The notes: a model not told the origin generated them from the sequence alone. Shown: positions 9,840-18,310, numbered from the stretch's first letter. The stretch is 47,695 nucleotides of DNA from CAYVQU01 sp964453155 (GCA_964453155.1 CAYVQU010000015.1:1-47695); one strand, 5' to 3'. A program made the numbers and translations.

Positions 9840-10107
9840 AGGGTATCCTTCTTTTTTTAGAACACGGATGAAGCAGATTTAGCGAGTCTTTGCTGATCAA
9901 GCCGTTGATAATTGCAAATTTCGGAACGACCTAAAACAAGTTGGTCAACCGGAATTTGCTAAGGGTGGGCGGTAAACCAAGTTTGCTGGTTTTCAACGCT
10001 GCACCGGCCAACCCAATTATATCGGATTATTTGGGTCCAATAAACAAAGCTGATGGAGGTGGCAATTTACGGCTTTAATGTAAACTTCTCTTGGTGAATA
10101 TTGCTGC

Positions 10108-11004
10108 TTGCTAACGAAATTGCAATCTAAGCGCAGTCCATTTCGAACGATATCGCTGATTACTTTATCGCTTTCGAATATCATTCTATTGGTCGTCTTA
10201 CCAACAGTATTCAAGCTTTTTCGGGGGTTCAACCACGTCGCGATGCCCTTTCCGTTTATTTCGGCCATCTACGCGTTGCCCAATTCAGGGAATATATATA
10301 GTGAAAGTTTTGTGGAAGTTTTTGGATCAGTTGGGATTATTTACGCCCTGGTGGCTCATTTTGCCATCCAAGTGTTGGCATTTGGGGGCAGTTTCCTGTA
10401 TGGCCGCCGGGTCTTCTGCAGTGGAATTTGTACTTATGCCGGACATTTTGCCGAAGCTTTTGGGAGTGGGATGCCGGCCAATCGCTTCCGAAACAGCCTA
10501 AACCCGAACAGTAAGCACACCAATAGGACTTTTCAAGTCGTGGCCCAGGTTTTGTTGATCATTGACTTTGGGATCGGTTTTTTCGCGGCGGTGCTTCTAA
10601 TTTTCTGGTTGATCACGAGAAGCACGGTCATTCCTATCGAACTGATCCTGGATATTGAAATCATGCGTGTGTTGACCCTTGATACCATTCTCTTTGGGGT
10701 TGGTTTCTTATTTTTTGGGGGACGATTTTATTGTTATTACTGCCCAGCGGGGTTATCGGTAGGATGGATTGCCCGTCTCGGCGGACAGCAAATTGATAGC
10801 AACCTGACCAGTTGTACGCTCTGCGGGAAATGCAATGATGTTTGCAAAATGTCGATTGATGTGATGGCTTCCGCCAGTCGAGGGGAGCCCATCGCCACCT
10901 GGCGTTGTGTGGGCTGCGATATGTGCGTCATCGCTTGTCCGACCAACAATTTGAAATTCAGCACAAACTTCACGCGGACGATTAAATCCAAGTTCAAGCA
11001 TTAG
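10108..11004 (+). CDS. NapH/MauN-like 4Fe-4S membrane protein
   Basis: Up to 298 residues with about four or five membrane helices. Two Cys motifs follow helices (FCSGIC near residue 108 and YCYYCPAG near 213), as in NapH/CcoG-type polyferredoxins. Two classical 4Fe-4S motifs close the protein: CTLCGKCNDVC (from about 236) and CVGCDMCVIAC (from about 267), on the cytoplasmic side in relatives. Such proteins pass electrons from quinol to periplasmic reductases. The start is uncertain: the TTG at 10108 is the first possible codon after an in-frame stop at 10081 and lacks a good ribosome site. No reductase partner lies nearby. Confidence 0.8.
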   Translation: MLTKLQSKRSPFRTISLITLSLSNIILLVVLPTVFKLFRGFNHVAMPFPFISAIYALPNSGNIYSESFVEVFGSVGIIYALVAHFAIQVLAFGGSFLYGRRVFCSGICTYAGHFAEAFGSGMPANRFRNSLNPNSKHTNRTFQVVAQVLLIIDFGIGFFAAVLLIFWLITRSTVIPIELILDIEIMRVLTLDTILFGVGFLFFGGRFYCYYCPAGLSVGWIARLGGQQIDSNLTSCTLCGKCNDVCKMSIDVMASASRGEPIATWRCVGCDMCVIACPTNNLKFSTNFTRTIKSKFKH

Positions 11005-11109
11005 TGCAAGTCTAAAGGGGGTAGAGATTTCTCCCTTAAAAATAGACAAGCTTCTTGAGTAGCCCGGCTTGTTCCGGGACGAATCATCTGTACTTGAGCT
11101 TATCGAAAT

Positions 11110-11144
11110 GAAGGGTGCGGTGGCGTTATGGAACCGCACCCTTC
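11110..11144. repeat. Hairpin within an interspersed repeat
   Basis: GAAGGGTGCGGT (11110-11121) pairs perfectly with ACCGCACCCTTC (11133-11144). It is flanked by TATCGAA-type and CTTCGATACG sequence that resembles the repeat at about 42246-42345. It lies between two convergent genes and may terminate either, but no T-tract is present. Confidence 0.55.
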
Positions 11145-11232
11145 GATACGCAGCTTTCATCCTTATTTACATTCCCGGGAACCAAAATGCTGCTACTCAG
11201 GATGCTGAATTTCTTTCATGCGAAAAAACAAT

Positions 11233-13299
11233 TCAATCGTTGGCATATATCGCGTCTGCAGCCAGAGTGCCGGAGATGACAACGGCTTCGATGCCGGGGC
11301 CGGGGAAAACGCCCGAACCGGCCAGATACAATCCGGGGATCGGCGATTTGAGCGGCGGCCGGGACGAATCCCAAGTGGGACCGTAGATGCTGCCAGCGTC
11401 GGTCCAGGCGTAGCGCTCGAAGGTGGGGGGCGTGGCGGCTTGTTGATAGATGATGTGTTCTCGTAAATCGGGAATTAGCTTTTCAGCCTGGGTGATTAAT
11501 TCGTCGGCGTACGCTTTTTTGCGAGTTTTGTAATCGGAGGCTTTGCGATCCCAACGGATCGCTTCTGCTTGGGGGATCAGTTTAATGATAGTCATAGCCG
11601 CGTGCCCGGGTGGCGCGAGGGTATCATCTTCTTTGGAGGGTACCATGATGCCAATTCCGTCGCACATGGCGATGGGTTCGATATCGGGGATGAAATCCAG
11701 GCCTAAAAAGACCATGAAGGCCGAAGTCGAGGGGGTTGCAGTTGTTATTTGTCCGGCGAATTTCTTGGGGAGATGCTGCTCACCAACCAAATCGACGAAG
11801 GTGCGTTTTAAGTCAGCATTAGAGATGATCGTTTTGGCTCGATGGATTTCTCCCGTTTTGGTCAATTCGATTCCAGCGGCCCGGCCGTTTTCCATCACGA
11901 TCCGTTTGACGGGGGTTTTGAGATACATTGTCCCGCCGTTATCTTCGATCACGGTTACCAAGGCGTCGGCAAATTTGCCAGAGCCGCCACCGGGGTAATA
12001 GCCTCCATCGAAATAGTACCCAAAGATGGGGGCCATCGCGCCAACCGTTAGGACGCTGGTGTCGTCAGTCAGGTACCCGGTTAGGGCAGAAAGGAAGCGT
12101 TTCAGGCGGTCATCCTGGAAGTAGGTATCCAGCATATCGCCGAAGGGGCGGTCCATCCAATAGTAGGCATGGGGGCGTTTCCGGGGATAGGCCAGCATGG
12201 CTTCTACAGTTTGGGGCGCAGTGGGAACGCCGCCGGTCTCCTGGTTGTCGGCGTACATCTCCTGGTAGATGAGATACATCTCCTCGAAGAAGTCCTTGAC
12301 CGCTTCTATCTCTGAAGGGAAGGTTTCGCCCAATTGGACGGCAAACGCCCGAAAATCCCGGGGAACGCGTAAATGGATATCATCCAGGACATATTCGTGA
12401 TCCATGCGCTTCCAATCTACCTCTTCTTCAATGTCCAATTGGCGCATCAAATTGCGGACCGGACCGAACATTCCCAAACCGCTGACGTCATGAACGCCAG
12501 CATCGAAAATGTATTTATAGCGGGTGCCATTGACCCGGGCACTCGATTCCCACGAAGTGCAGAACCCCCCAGCCATGAAATGCTGCTCGAAAACGGCCAC
12601 CTTCAGGCCGCGTTTCGCCAGCAGGGCCGCGGCCGTCAACCCGCCGATCCCTGAGCCGATCACGATGACGTCTTGCTCATTGTCGGCAGTGGGACGGTCC
12701 TTGAATTGGGGATCAGGCCACTTATAAGGCATACGGGCGTTGATTTGCTGCTGGAGGGCAAAATTAGGGAACCAGTTGGGGAACAGGGATGAAAACGCGA
12801 TCCCCAGCCCGACGAAGATGTTGGCAATCACCGCGTTGAGCAAGATGTGCAGGTGGGGAAAGACCAGGCTGAAGGCCCCCAACCCGGTATTGACCAGGAA
12901 AATGACGCCCCACACCCCAGTGATGATCATATTCGTCCGGCGGAAGAGGGGGTCATTCCAGAGTTCTTCGGGCCAATCTTCTTTGGCATATTGATAGGTG
13001 AAGGGCGACCTGGCGATCAAAGTGCCCCAGGCCATTCCGGCCAAAACCAGGCTGTTGAGCACGGGGCCATATTCTTTGAAGAAGGGTGATCCGATCGCCA
13101 AGGTGACAAGAGCATGGATCGCAAAATACCCCAGTGAGACTGCTTCCATGGTTTTTACATCTCGCCGCTTCGTCCATCGCCAGGAGACCAAGCCAATGGC
13201 GGCCAGCAACGCGCCGAGAATGGCAATGGTCCACAACCCGGGGCCAGAGAGGCTCCAGAAAATAATCCAGGGGATAAAGCCAACAAAAACTTGTAACAT
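11233..13299 (-). CDS. CrtI-like FAD oxidoreductase with N-terminal membrane domain
   Basis: 688 residues. Residues 1 to about 180 contain about five hydrophobic segments. A phytoene-desaturase-type flavoprotein follows, with the FAD-binding loop GSGIGG (215-220), the AGGFCTSWE segment, and the C-terminal GLYLAGSGVFPGPG motif that closes the FAD site. The CrtI/CrtO/RetSat families desaturate, saturate or oxidise carotenoids and other lipids. Those enzymes usually lack a long membrane domain, so the fusion is unusual. GGAAG precedes the ATG. A PadR regulator gene lies 149 bp upstream on the same strand and may control it. The substrate is unknown; no carotenoid gene lies nearby. Confidence 0.85.
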   Translation of the reverse strand: MLQVFVGFIPWIIFWSLSGPGLWTIAILGALLAAIGLVSWRWTKRRDVKTMEAVSLGYFAIHALVTLAIGSPFFKEYGPVLNSLVLAGMAWGTLIARSPFTYQYAKEDWPEELWNDPLFRRTNMIITGVWGVIFLVNTGLGAFSLVFPHLHILLNAVIANIFVGLGIAFSSLFPNWFPNFALQQQINARMPYKWPDPQFKDRPTADNEQDVIVIGSGIGGLTAAALLAKRGLKVAVFEQHFMAGGFCTSWESSARVNGTRYKYIFDAGVHDVSGLGMFGPVRNLMRQLDIEEEVDWKRMDHEYVLDDIHLRVPRDFRAFAVQLGETFPSEIEAVKDFFEEMYLIYQEMYADNQETGGVPTAPQTVEAMLAYPRKRPHAYYWMDRPFGDMLDTYFQDDRLKRFLSALTGYLTDDTSVLTVGAMAPIFGYYFDGGYYPGGGSGKFADALVTVIEDNGGTMYLKTPVKRIVMENGRAAGIELTKTGEIHRAKTIISNADLKRTFVDLVGEQHLPKKFAGQITTATPSTSAFMVFLGLDFIPDIEPIAMCDGIGIMVPSKEDDTLAPPGHAAMTIIKLIPQAEAIRWDRKASDYKTRKKAYADELITQAEKLIPDLREHIIYQQAATPPTFERYAWTDAGSIYGPTWDSSRPPLKSPIPGLYLAGSGVFPGPGIEAVVISGTLAADAIYAND

Positions 13300-13387
13300 A
13301 GTTTACTTCCTTTCGTTCGTTGAGACGCGTTGAATACACTTGCCGTTTCAGCAATTTATGGAGTTTTGACTTCTAAAAGAATGGAAC

Positions 13388-13443
13388 AACCGCGAATTAC
13401 GCTAATATAAATATATTTGCGAAAATTCGCGAGATTAGCGGTT
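13388..13443. repeat. Palindromic intergenic repeat
   Basis: AACCGCGAATTACGCTAA (13388-13405) and TTCGCGAGATTAGCGGTT (13426-13443) form an 18-bp inverted repeat matching at 14 positions. A related arm pair lies at 43237-43254 and 43309-43327. It sits between the PadR gene and the CrtI-like gene. Confidence 0.5.
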
Positions 13444-13448
13444 TTAAA

Positions 13449-14015
13449 TTATTGTGGTGGCCCTAGTGGTGGTAAATTTCGCACGCGTTCAAGCGTTTTT
13501 TCCAGCCAGGCTAATTCTGATTCGTAGTAATCAAACCCGTAATCGAGCGTAATTTGCCAGAGTTCTTGCGCCCGAGCGACCCCGATGCGTTCGGCATTGG
13601 CATCGATTGCGGGTTGGGCTGCTTCCCGGAAGGTTTTCAGGCGCTGGCGGATATTTTCCATCCGGGTTTCTAATAAAGCGATGATTTCCTCATCGGAACT
13701 GAAGTGCGAGAAGAAGATTTGAATCAGCCAGTCATCCCGGGTTTTGACCAAAGGCAGGGGGGTGGTCAGCCAGCGGCGCAACTCTGCCCGGCCCTCCAGG
13801 GTAATGTGGTGTTCTTTCCGGTTAGGGCGGCCATCCTGTTGAATAACCTGGGATTCAACCCAACCATTCTTCTTTAGTTTTTCCAATGATTTATAGATAT
13901 GACTTTGAGTTGCCGACCAGAAATGAGTGACCGAAACATCGAAATATTTCTTTAAGTCATAGCCCGTCATGGGTTCGAAATCGAGAAAGGCTAAAATGGC
14001 ATGATCGAGGGGCAT
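13449..14015 (-). CDS. PadR-family transcriptional regulator
   Basis: 188 residues. The N-terminal winged helix (about 4-80) begins LDHAILAFLDFEPMTGYDLKKYF and is typical of PadR: the Tyr-Asp-Leu-Lys helix, then the YKSLEKLKKNGWV recognition region and the wing. The C-terminal half is the helical Vir_act_alpha_C dimerisation domain. PadR proteins usually repress detoxification or membrane genes. Its placement before the CrtI-like gene suggests that as a target. AAGGA precedes the ATG. An AT-rich near-palindrome at 14039-14052 (TATATATCTATATA) upstream could be its own operator or simply promoter sequence. Confidence 0.85.
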   Translation of the reverse strand: MPLDHAILAFLDFEPMTGYDLKKYFDVSVTHFWSATQSHIYKSLEKLKKNGWVESQVIQQDGRPNRKEHHITLEGRAELRRWLTTPLPLVKTRDDWLIQIFFSHFSSDEEIIALLETRMENIRQRLKTFREAAQPAIDANAERIGVARAQELWQITLDYGFDYYESELAWLEKTLERVRNLPPLGPPQ

Positions 14016-14318
14016 AATTGTCCTTATGGTATTGTTGTTATATATCTATATAGGAATATTACCAAAAAGACATATAGTTTGTCAAGTGCATTTAGTAAAA
14101 TCCCTATTCTCAAAATAATAACCGCTGAGTTCGCAGATAACACAGAGAAAATAAACCATAAACTCAGCGTGCCCTGCGTTCTCTGCGGTTATTACGATCA
14201 AGTTAACACCCCAAAATGACACAATGTAAGAAAGCGTCATTGCTCAACCTAAAGATGTAACTGGGTATGGTATAATTTTTGTTGTTGCAAATATTCGCAA
14301 TAAGGATAATTCACAATA
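14016..14318. other. 303-bp divergent intergenic region
   Basis: Between the PadR gene and Fur homologue 1. It holds the AT-rich near-palindrome at 14039-14052, a repeat with arms AATAACCGCTGAG (14117-14129) and CTCTGCGGTTATT (14181-14193, one mismatch), and the promoter and operator of Fur homologue 1 described separately. No gene is supported. Confidence 0.6.
14268..14303 (+). promoter_or_regulatory. Promoter with overlapping palindromic operator for Fur homologue 1
   Basis: TGG followed by a consensus TATAAT (14271-14276) gives an extended -10, predicting a start near 14283. A 22-bp imperfect palindrome covers that point (14282-14303): arms TTGTTGCAAAT and ATTCGCAATAA match at 9 of 11 positions. 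The ATG lies at 14319. An inverted repeat of this size on the start site is what Fur-family proteins bind, so autoregulation is likely. Confidence 0.55.
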
Positions 14319-14741
14319 ATGTCTCATTGTCACACGATTATTACCAAACTCCGTGAGCGCGGTTACCGGATCACCCCCCAGCGAGAAATGGTCGTCGATA
14401 TCATTGCCCATGCTGACCGGCATATGGCCGCGGAAGAAATTTTCACCGAATTGCAAACCCGCACCAAAGCTTCCAATATCGCCACGGTCTACCGGACCCT
14501 CGATATGCTGTGGGAAGAGGGTTTTGCCTGCCGCAACGATCTGAGTGAGGGCAAAATCGTCTATGCCACCTACAAACACGGTCCCCATGTTCATTTAGTC
14601 TGCCGCCAGTGCAACCAGGTTATCGATGCTGATCGGGAAATGCTGGGCTGTCTGGATGAAGAACTGCGCGCCGCCCATAATTTCGAAGCCGATTTGCAAC
14701 ATTTATCGATATTTGGAGTTTGCGCTGCCTGTCAGAAATAA
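14319..14741 (+). CDS. Fur-family metalloregulator 1
   Basis: 140 residues, the usual Fur length. The N-terminal winged helix includes RITPQREMVVD and the recognition helix KASNIATVYRTLDML. The metal-binding region has HGPHVHLVCRQC, and the C-terminus ends VCAACQK, giving the two CxxC pairs that bind structural zinc. The type of metal sensed cannot be read directly. Its position before cbiM suggests nickel or cobalt (a Nur-like role), but this is inference. A candidate own operator lies just upstream. Confidence 0.9.
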   Translation: MSHCHTIITKLRERGYRITPQREMVVDIIAHADRHMAAEEIFTELQTRTKASNIATVYRTLDMLWEEGFACRNDLSEGKIVYATYKHGPHVHLVCRQCNQVIDADREMLGCLDEELRAAHNFEADLQHLSIFGVCAACQK

Positions 14742-14785
14742 GATGCCACCGCTGAGACGCGGAGTACGCAGAGATAAAAAATATA

Positions 14786-14846
14786 ACGAATTCCACGAAT
14801 ACTAAAATTATCCATTCGCCACATTCGGATAATTCGTGGCATTCGT
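14786..14846. repeat. Hairpin-forming repeat between Fur homologue 1 and cbiM
   Basis: ACGAATTCCACGAAT (14786-14800) and ATTCGTGGCATTCGT (14832-14846) pair with one mismatch. An inner pair AATTATCC/GGATAATT (14806-14813, 14827-14834) extends the structure. I find no cobalamin riboswitch in this 156-bp gap. Confidence 0.6.
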
Positions 14847-14897
14847 GTTTTATCACCAGTTTGAGTTTTTAAATTCAATGATAATTGGAGTAAGATC

Positions 14898-15848
14898 ATG
14901 CTATTCGCCCCCGTTGCCTTACACATCCCTGATGGATTTTTGAATATTGTGGTTTCGCTCATCTTTTGGGCGCTGACTGCAGTTATGGTTGGATTTGCGA
15001 TTTCAAAGACCAATAACACCATTGGCGAGAGGCAAATCCCATTGATGGGGGTCATGGCGGCTTTTATTTTCGCGGCCCAAATGCTCAATTTCCCGGTCGC
15101 TGGGGGAACCTCCGGTCACTTTCTGGGGGGCGCGCTGGCCGCAATTGTATTAGGTCCCTGGGCCGGAATTCTGGTGATGACGGCCGTGGTCGGCATTCAG
15201 GCCTTACTCTTCCAGGACGGTGGTCTACTGGTAATGGGGGCCAATATTTTCAATATGGGCATCCTGACCGCCGTAATCGGGTTTGGACTCTACCGCTTGG
15301 TCATCGGTCGCCCGCGAACGCTACGGTTAGCCGCAGCCGGAACCGGGGCCTGGATCGCGACGATGGCCGCTGCCCTGATCACCGCCCTGCAACTCTGGTT
15401 GAGCGGCACTACCCGCCTGGAGATCGTCATCCCGGCGATGTTGGGCGTCCATGCCCTAATCGGGATCGGCGAAGCCCTGATCACCGTTGCGGCTTTATCT
15501 TTTATCGAGCGTACCCGCCCCGATTTGATCACCAAAGAGGCCGCGGCTGCCAGCGGTGGCCCCGGTTGGATTATCGGCGGGATTGCAATATCACTCCTGG
15601 CCATTTTCATCTCGCCCCTGGCCTCCAGCGACCCTGATGGCCTCGAGCGGGTTGCATCGGATTTAGGCTTCCTCGCAACTGGGCAAGCCGCCCCCTTCGA
15701 AATTCTGCCCGATTACACCCTCCCCTTCCTGGGCGAAACCGGCTTCTCCACCATCCTGGCCGGCATCGTTGGCGCGGGGGTGGTGTTAGGCCTACTTGTT
15801 CTCATCGGCCGCAACCTACGCGCGAAGCAAGTGCCCAGCAATCAGTGA
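14898..15848 (+). CDS. cbiM: CbiM-type S component with fused PDGLE domain (Co/Ni ECF transporter)
   Basis: 316 residues. The N-terminal HIPDGFL motif, the membrane domain (to about residue 215) with SGHFLGGALAAIVLGPWAG, and ALIGIGEALIT are typical of CbiM/NikM substrate-binding proteins. A C-terminal extension with SSDPDGLERV is the PDGLE (CbiN-like) domain, so CbiM and CbiN are fused. In characterised members the His sits at position 2 and binds metal; here it is residue 9 after LFAPVAL, which raises the question of N-terminal processing. GGAG lies 8 nt before the ATG. cbiQ and cbiO follow. Cobalt or nickel is the expected substrate. Confidence 0.9.
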   Translation: MLFAPVALHIPDGFLNIVVSLIFWALTAVMVGFAISKTNNTIGERQIPLMGVMAAFIFAAQMLNFPVAGGTSGHFLGGALAAIVLGPWAGILVMTAVVGIQALLFQDGGLLVMGANIFNMGILTAVIGFGLYRLVIGRPRTLRLAAAGTGAWIATMAAALITALQLWLSGTTRLEIVIPAMLGVHALIGIGEALITVAALSFIERTRPDLITKEAAAASGGPGWIIGGIAISLLAIFISPLASSDPDGLERVASDLGFLATGQAAPFEILPDYTLPFLGETGFSTILAGIVGAGVVLGLLVLIGRNLRAKQVPSNQ

Positions 15849-15924
15849 ACGGTGATTAGTCACCAGTAATCTGTAGGTAGAGCTTGGTCCCAATAGTTAC
15901 TGACAACTATCACTTCTTACTAAC

Positions 15925-16719
15925 ATGCACTTCCACGCCTTCGACCAATACCACTTCAGCCCCAGTCGCATTCACAAACTCGATCCGCGGGTCAAAGTCA
16001 TCGTGACAGTGGCCTTCATTTTGTCGAATGCGCTGCTGCCGGATGGGAGTTGGGCCGCGTTTGCCTTGGCCTGGTTAGTACTGCTGATTGCCAATGACCA
16101 ATCTCAGTTAGGATTGGGATTTACTCTCAAACGGTCGTTTGTGGCGCTGCCGTTCGCGATTGTGGCGGTCAGTGCGATCTTTTCTCCCCTGGGTAATCCC
16201 CTGGCGGAATGGAATCTGGGGTTTATCACGTTGGTTCCGACAGATTTTGGAGTGATCCGCTTTTTCAGTATTTTGGTCCGTTCCTGGCTGTCGGTGCAGA
16301 TGGCGATTTTATTGGTGGCCACCACCCAATTCCCCGATTTGATTCACGCTTTTGAGCATTTACGGGTGCCGCGGGTCCTGACGACCATCGTCGCCTTTCT
16401 CTATCGCTATCTCTTCGTCTTGACGAATGAAGCCTACCGCCTTATGCGGGCCCGCGAAGCCCGTAGCGCGGGACTGCCCGGCATCAAACGCGGCGGCAGC
16501 CTGTGGTGGCGAGCAAAAATCACCGGCAGTATGGCCGGGCAGTTGTTCTTACGCAGCTACGAACGCTCCGACCGAATCTACAATGCCATGATCTCACGCG
16601 GCTACTCCGGCCACATCCGCACCCTCAACCCCCACGTTATGAACCGGCAAGATTGGCTGCTGCTATCTATATCATTTTTTGTACTGCTACTAATCCAACT
16701 TGTCGGTTGGATTCAATAA
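15925..16719 (+). CDS. cbiQ: CbiQ-type transmembrane (T) component of ECF transporter
   Basis: 264 residues with five or six membrane segments. The cytoplasmic loop MRAREARSAG carries one of the Ala-Arg-x coupling motifs that engage the ATPase, followed by the second coupling helix around YERSDRIYNAMISRGYSG. The N-terminal FSPSRIHKLDPRVKV is also family-typical. It couples ATP hydrolysis by CbiO to metal uptake by CbiM. There is no clear ribosome site before the ATG. The operon is interrupted after it by a 288-bp gap holding inserted repeats. Confidence 0.9.
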   Translation: MHFHAFDQYHFSPSRIHKLDPRVKVIVTVAFILSNALLPDGSWAAFALAWLVLLIANDQSQLGLGFTLKRSFVALPFAIVAVSAIFSPLGNPLAEWNLGFITLVPTDFGVIRFFSILVRSWLSVQMAILLVATTQFPDLIHAFEHLRVPRVLTTIVAFLYRYLFVLTNEAYRLMRAREARSAGLPGIKRGGSLWWRAKITGSMAGQLFLRSYERSDRIYNAMISRGYSGHIRTLNPHVMNRQDWLLLSISFFVLLLIQLVGWIQ

Positions 16720-16763
16720 CTCTATTTTCAATAATTTGATCTCCACCATTCGTATCCGGATTT

Positions 16764-16988
16764 ACGGATTTCACGGATTTTTCCAAGAATATGTACTCGT
16801 CAATAAAAGGTTGAACAACGGAAGAATTAACGTCACTGCGAGGCAGCTTTATCGCCGAAGCAGTCTGCATCCTGGTAGATTCAGATTGCCGCACTTCGCT
16901 CTGCTCCGTTCGCAATGACGTTAATGTTCAAGCTACTCTTGACCAGTACAATTTTTCCAAGAATAAACCAAAAATCCTTGAAATCCGT
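16764..16988. repeat. Palindromic repeat split by an inserted element
   Basis: ACGGATTTCACGGATTTTT (16764-16782) and AAAAATCCTTGAAATCCGT (16970-16988) are inverted repeats matching at 18 of 19 positions. They are the arms of one short palindromic repeat. Its loop contains the insertion described in the next entry. Confidence 0.75.
16792..16950. mobile_element. 159-bp MITE-like element with 15-bp target duplication
   Basis: The terminal inverted repeats are TGTACTCGTCAA (16792-16803) and TTGACCAGTACA (16939-16950), 11 of 12 matching. The perfect 15-bp direct repeat ATTTTTCCAAGAATA directly flanks the element at 16777-16791 and 16951-16965. Internal inverted pairs are TTGAACA/TGTTCAA (16811-16817, 16925-16931) and TTAACGTCACTGCG/CGCAATGACGTTAA (16827-16840, 16911-16924). 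The latter resembles the common CGTCATTGCGAGG intergenic repeat. It carries no coding sequence, and it separates cbiQ from cbiO. Confidence 0.75.
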
Positions 16989-17007
16989 GTACAAAATTCT
17001 CTAAACT

Positions 17008-17766
17008 ATGCCCGTAAAACATCAACCCCAATACGAATTTCAAATCCCTGAATGTGATGGTGATATCCTCCAGGTTCAGGACTTGCACTTTACCTACCCG
17101 GATGGGCATTCGGCCCTGCATGGGGTTAGCCTGAGCATCTGTGAAGGGGAGAAAGTTGCTTTGGTAGGCCCGAATGGGGCTGGAAAATCGACTCTGATGC
17201 TCCATCTCAACGGGATTTTGGGCGATAATAGCTCGGTCACGATTGCCGGGATGGCTCTGGAGCCCAAAAATTTACCCGTCATTCGGGCCCTGGTGGGATT
17301 GGTTTTCCAAAACCCCGATGACCAGCTTTTCTCCCCCACTGTTTTCGACGATGTTGCTTTTGGCCCCCTCCATATGGGACTACCCGAAGATGAAGTTCGA
17401 GAGCGCGTAGACGAAGCCCTGGCCGTGGTGGGAATGTCTGACTATGGCGAACGGCTGTCGCATCATTTGAGCGTGGGGCAGAAAAAACGAATCGCGATTG
17501 CCACCGTTTTGGCCATGCGGCCCCAAATCCTGATTTTGGACGAACCCTCCGCGGGCCTCGACCCCCGTGCCCGACGATCATTGATCAATTTTTTACGAGA
17601 ATTGCCGATCACTATGCTGGTTTCATCCCACGATCTACGGATGGTGGCCGAACTCTTCCCCCGGATGGTCATTATGGATGAAGGGTTAATCGTCGCCGAT
17701 GGGAGTACTGCCGAACTCCTGGCAGATGAAATCTTGCTCGAAGCCCATGGTCTTGAACTCCCGTGA
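17008..17766 (+). CDS. cbiO: CbiO-type ATPase of ECF metal transporter
   Basis: 252 residues. ABC ATPase with Walker A GPNGAGKST, Q-loop LVFQNPDDQLFSPTV (the NPDDQLF form is typical of ECF ATPases), signature LSVGQKKR, and Walker B ILILDEPSAGLD with a downstream His switch in SSHDLRM. It powers uptake through CbiQ and CbiM. The gene lies 288 bp after cbiQ because of inserted repeats. There is no clear ribosome site before the ATG, as also for cbiQ. Confidence 0.92.
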   Translation: MPVKHQPQYEFQIPECDGDILQVQDLHFTYPDGHSALHGVSLSICEGEKVALVGPNGAGKSTLMLHLNGILGDNSSVTIAGMALEPKNLPVIRALVGLVFQNPDDQLFSPTVFDDVAFGPLHMGLPEDEVRERVDEALAVVGMSDYGERLSHHLSVGQKKRIAIATVLAMRPQILILDEPSAGLDPRARRSLINFLRELPITMLVSSHDLRMVAELFPRMVIMDEGLIVADGSTAELLADEILLEAHGLELP

Positions 17767-17856
17767 TCTAGACAACATTTGAGTGGAATAAGGGGAATAC
17801 GGCCGCATCCTAGAAGGAGAGCCTGATCCTGCGGTACAATCAGGGGGAAAGGCAAT

Positions 17857-18300
17857 ATGACGAATCAACCTCCACTCGCTACCCAACGAACTCAGACCTG
17901 GCTGGCCCGTTTAAAGTCCAGTGGTTATCGCTTGACCAGTTCCCGCCGGGCAGTAGTCAAAACTTTAGCCCGAAGCCAACGGGCCTTGAATGCTTCCGAA
18001 ATCTACGAGCTAGCCCGCGAACAATGTCCATCGTTAGGACTGGTCAGTGTTTATCGTACGCTTGAAAAATTAGAAGAATTGGATTTGATTCAACGCGTTC
18101 ATCATCCCGATGGTTGTCAAGCCTTTATCGCCGGATTTACCGGTCACCAGCACCTGTTGATCTGCAAGACTTGTGGTCGCACTCAATTTTTTGAGGGGGA
18201 TGATTTAATGCCATTGTTCGGGAAGGTTTCCCAAGAGACAGGTTATCAGATTTCTGAGCACTGGTTGCAACTTTTTGGGTACTGTGCCCAGTGCCAATAA
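17857..18300 (+). CDS. Fur-family metalloregulator 2 (probable Zur)
   Basis: 147 residues. The winged helix includes YRLTSSRRAVVKTL and the recognition helix LGLVSVYRTLEKLEELDLI. Metal-binding features are VHHPDG, GHQHLLICKTCG and the C-terminal GYCAQCQ, again two CxxC pairs. AAAGG lies four nt before the ATG. A possible -10, TACAAT (17835-17840), would allow independent transcription. It converges on the TIGR03943/permease cluster and lies near znuACB, so zinc sensing is the likeliest role by context; the sequence alone cannot exclude iron or manganese. Confidence 0.85.
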   Translation: MTNQPPLATQRTQTWLARLKSSGYRLTSSRRAVVKTLARSQRALNASEIYELAREQCPSLGLVSVYRTLEKLEELDLIQRVHHPDGCQAFIAGFTGHQHLLICKTCGRTQFFEGDDLMPLFGKVSQETGYQISEHWLQLFGYCAQCQ

Positions 18301-18310
18301 GTTGTCATTT

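Noticed and set aside
14001..14219. 72-codon plus-strand frame overlapping the PadR start
   Set aside because: It runs through the PadR control region and a palindromic repeat and has no protein-like pattern.
14742..14897. Cobalamin riboswitch before cbiM
   Set aside because: The gap holds only a simple hairpin repeat; no B12-box or long multi-stem fold is visible.
16721..16735. ATTTTCAATAA, a half of the znuA palindrome, after cbiQ
   Set aside because: Only one arm is present and it lies away from any promoter; likely chance in AT-rich sequence.
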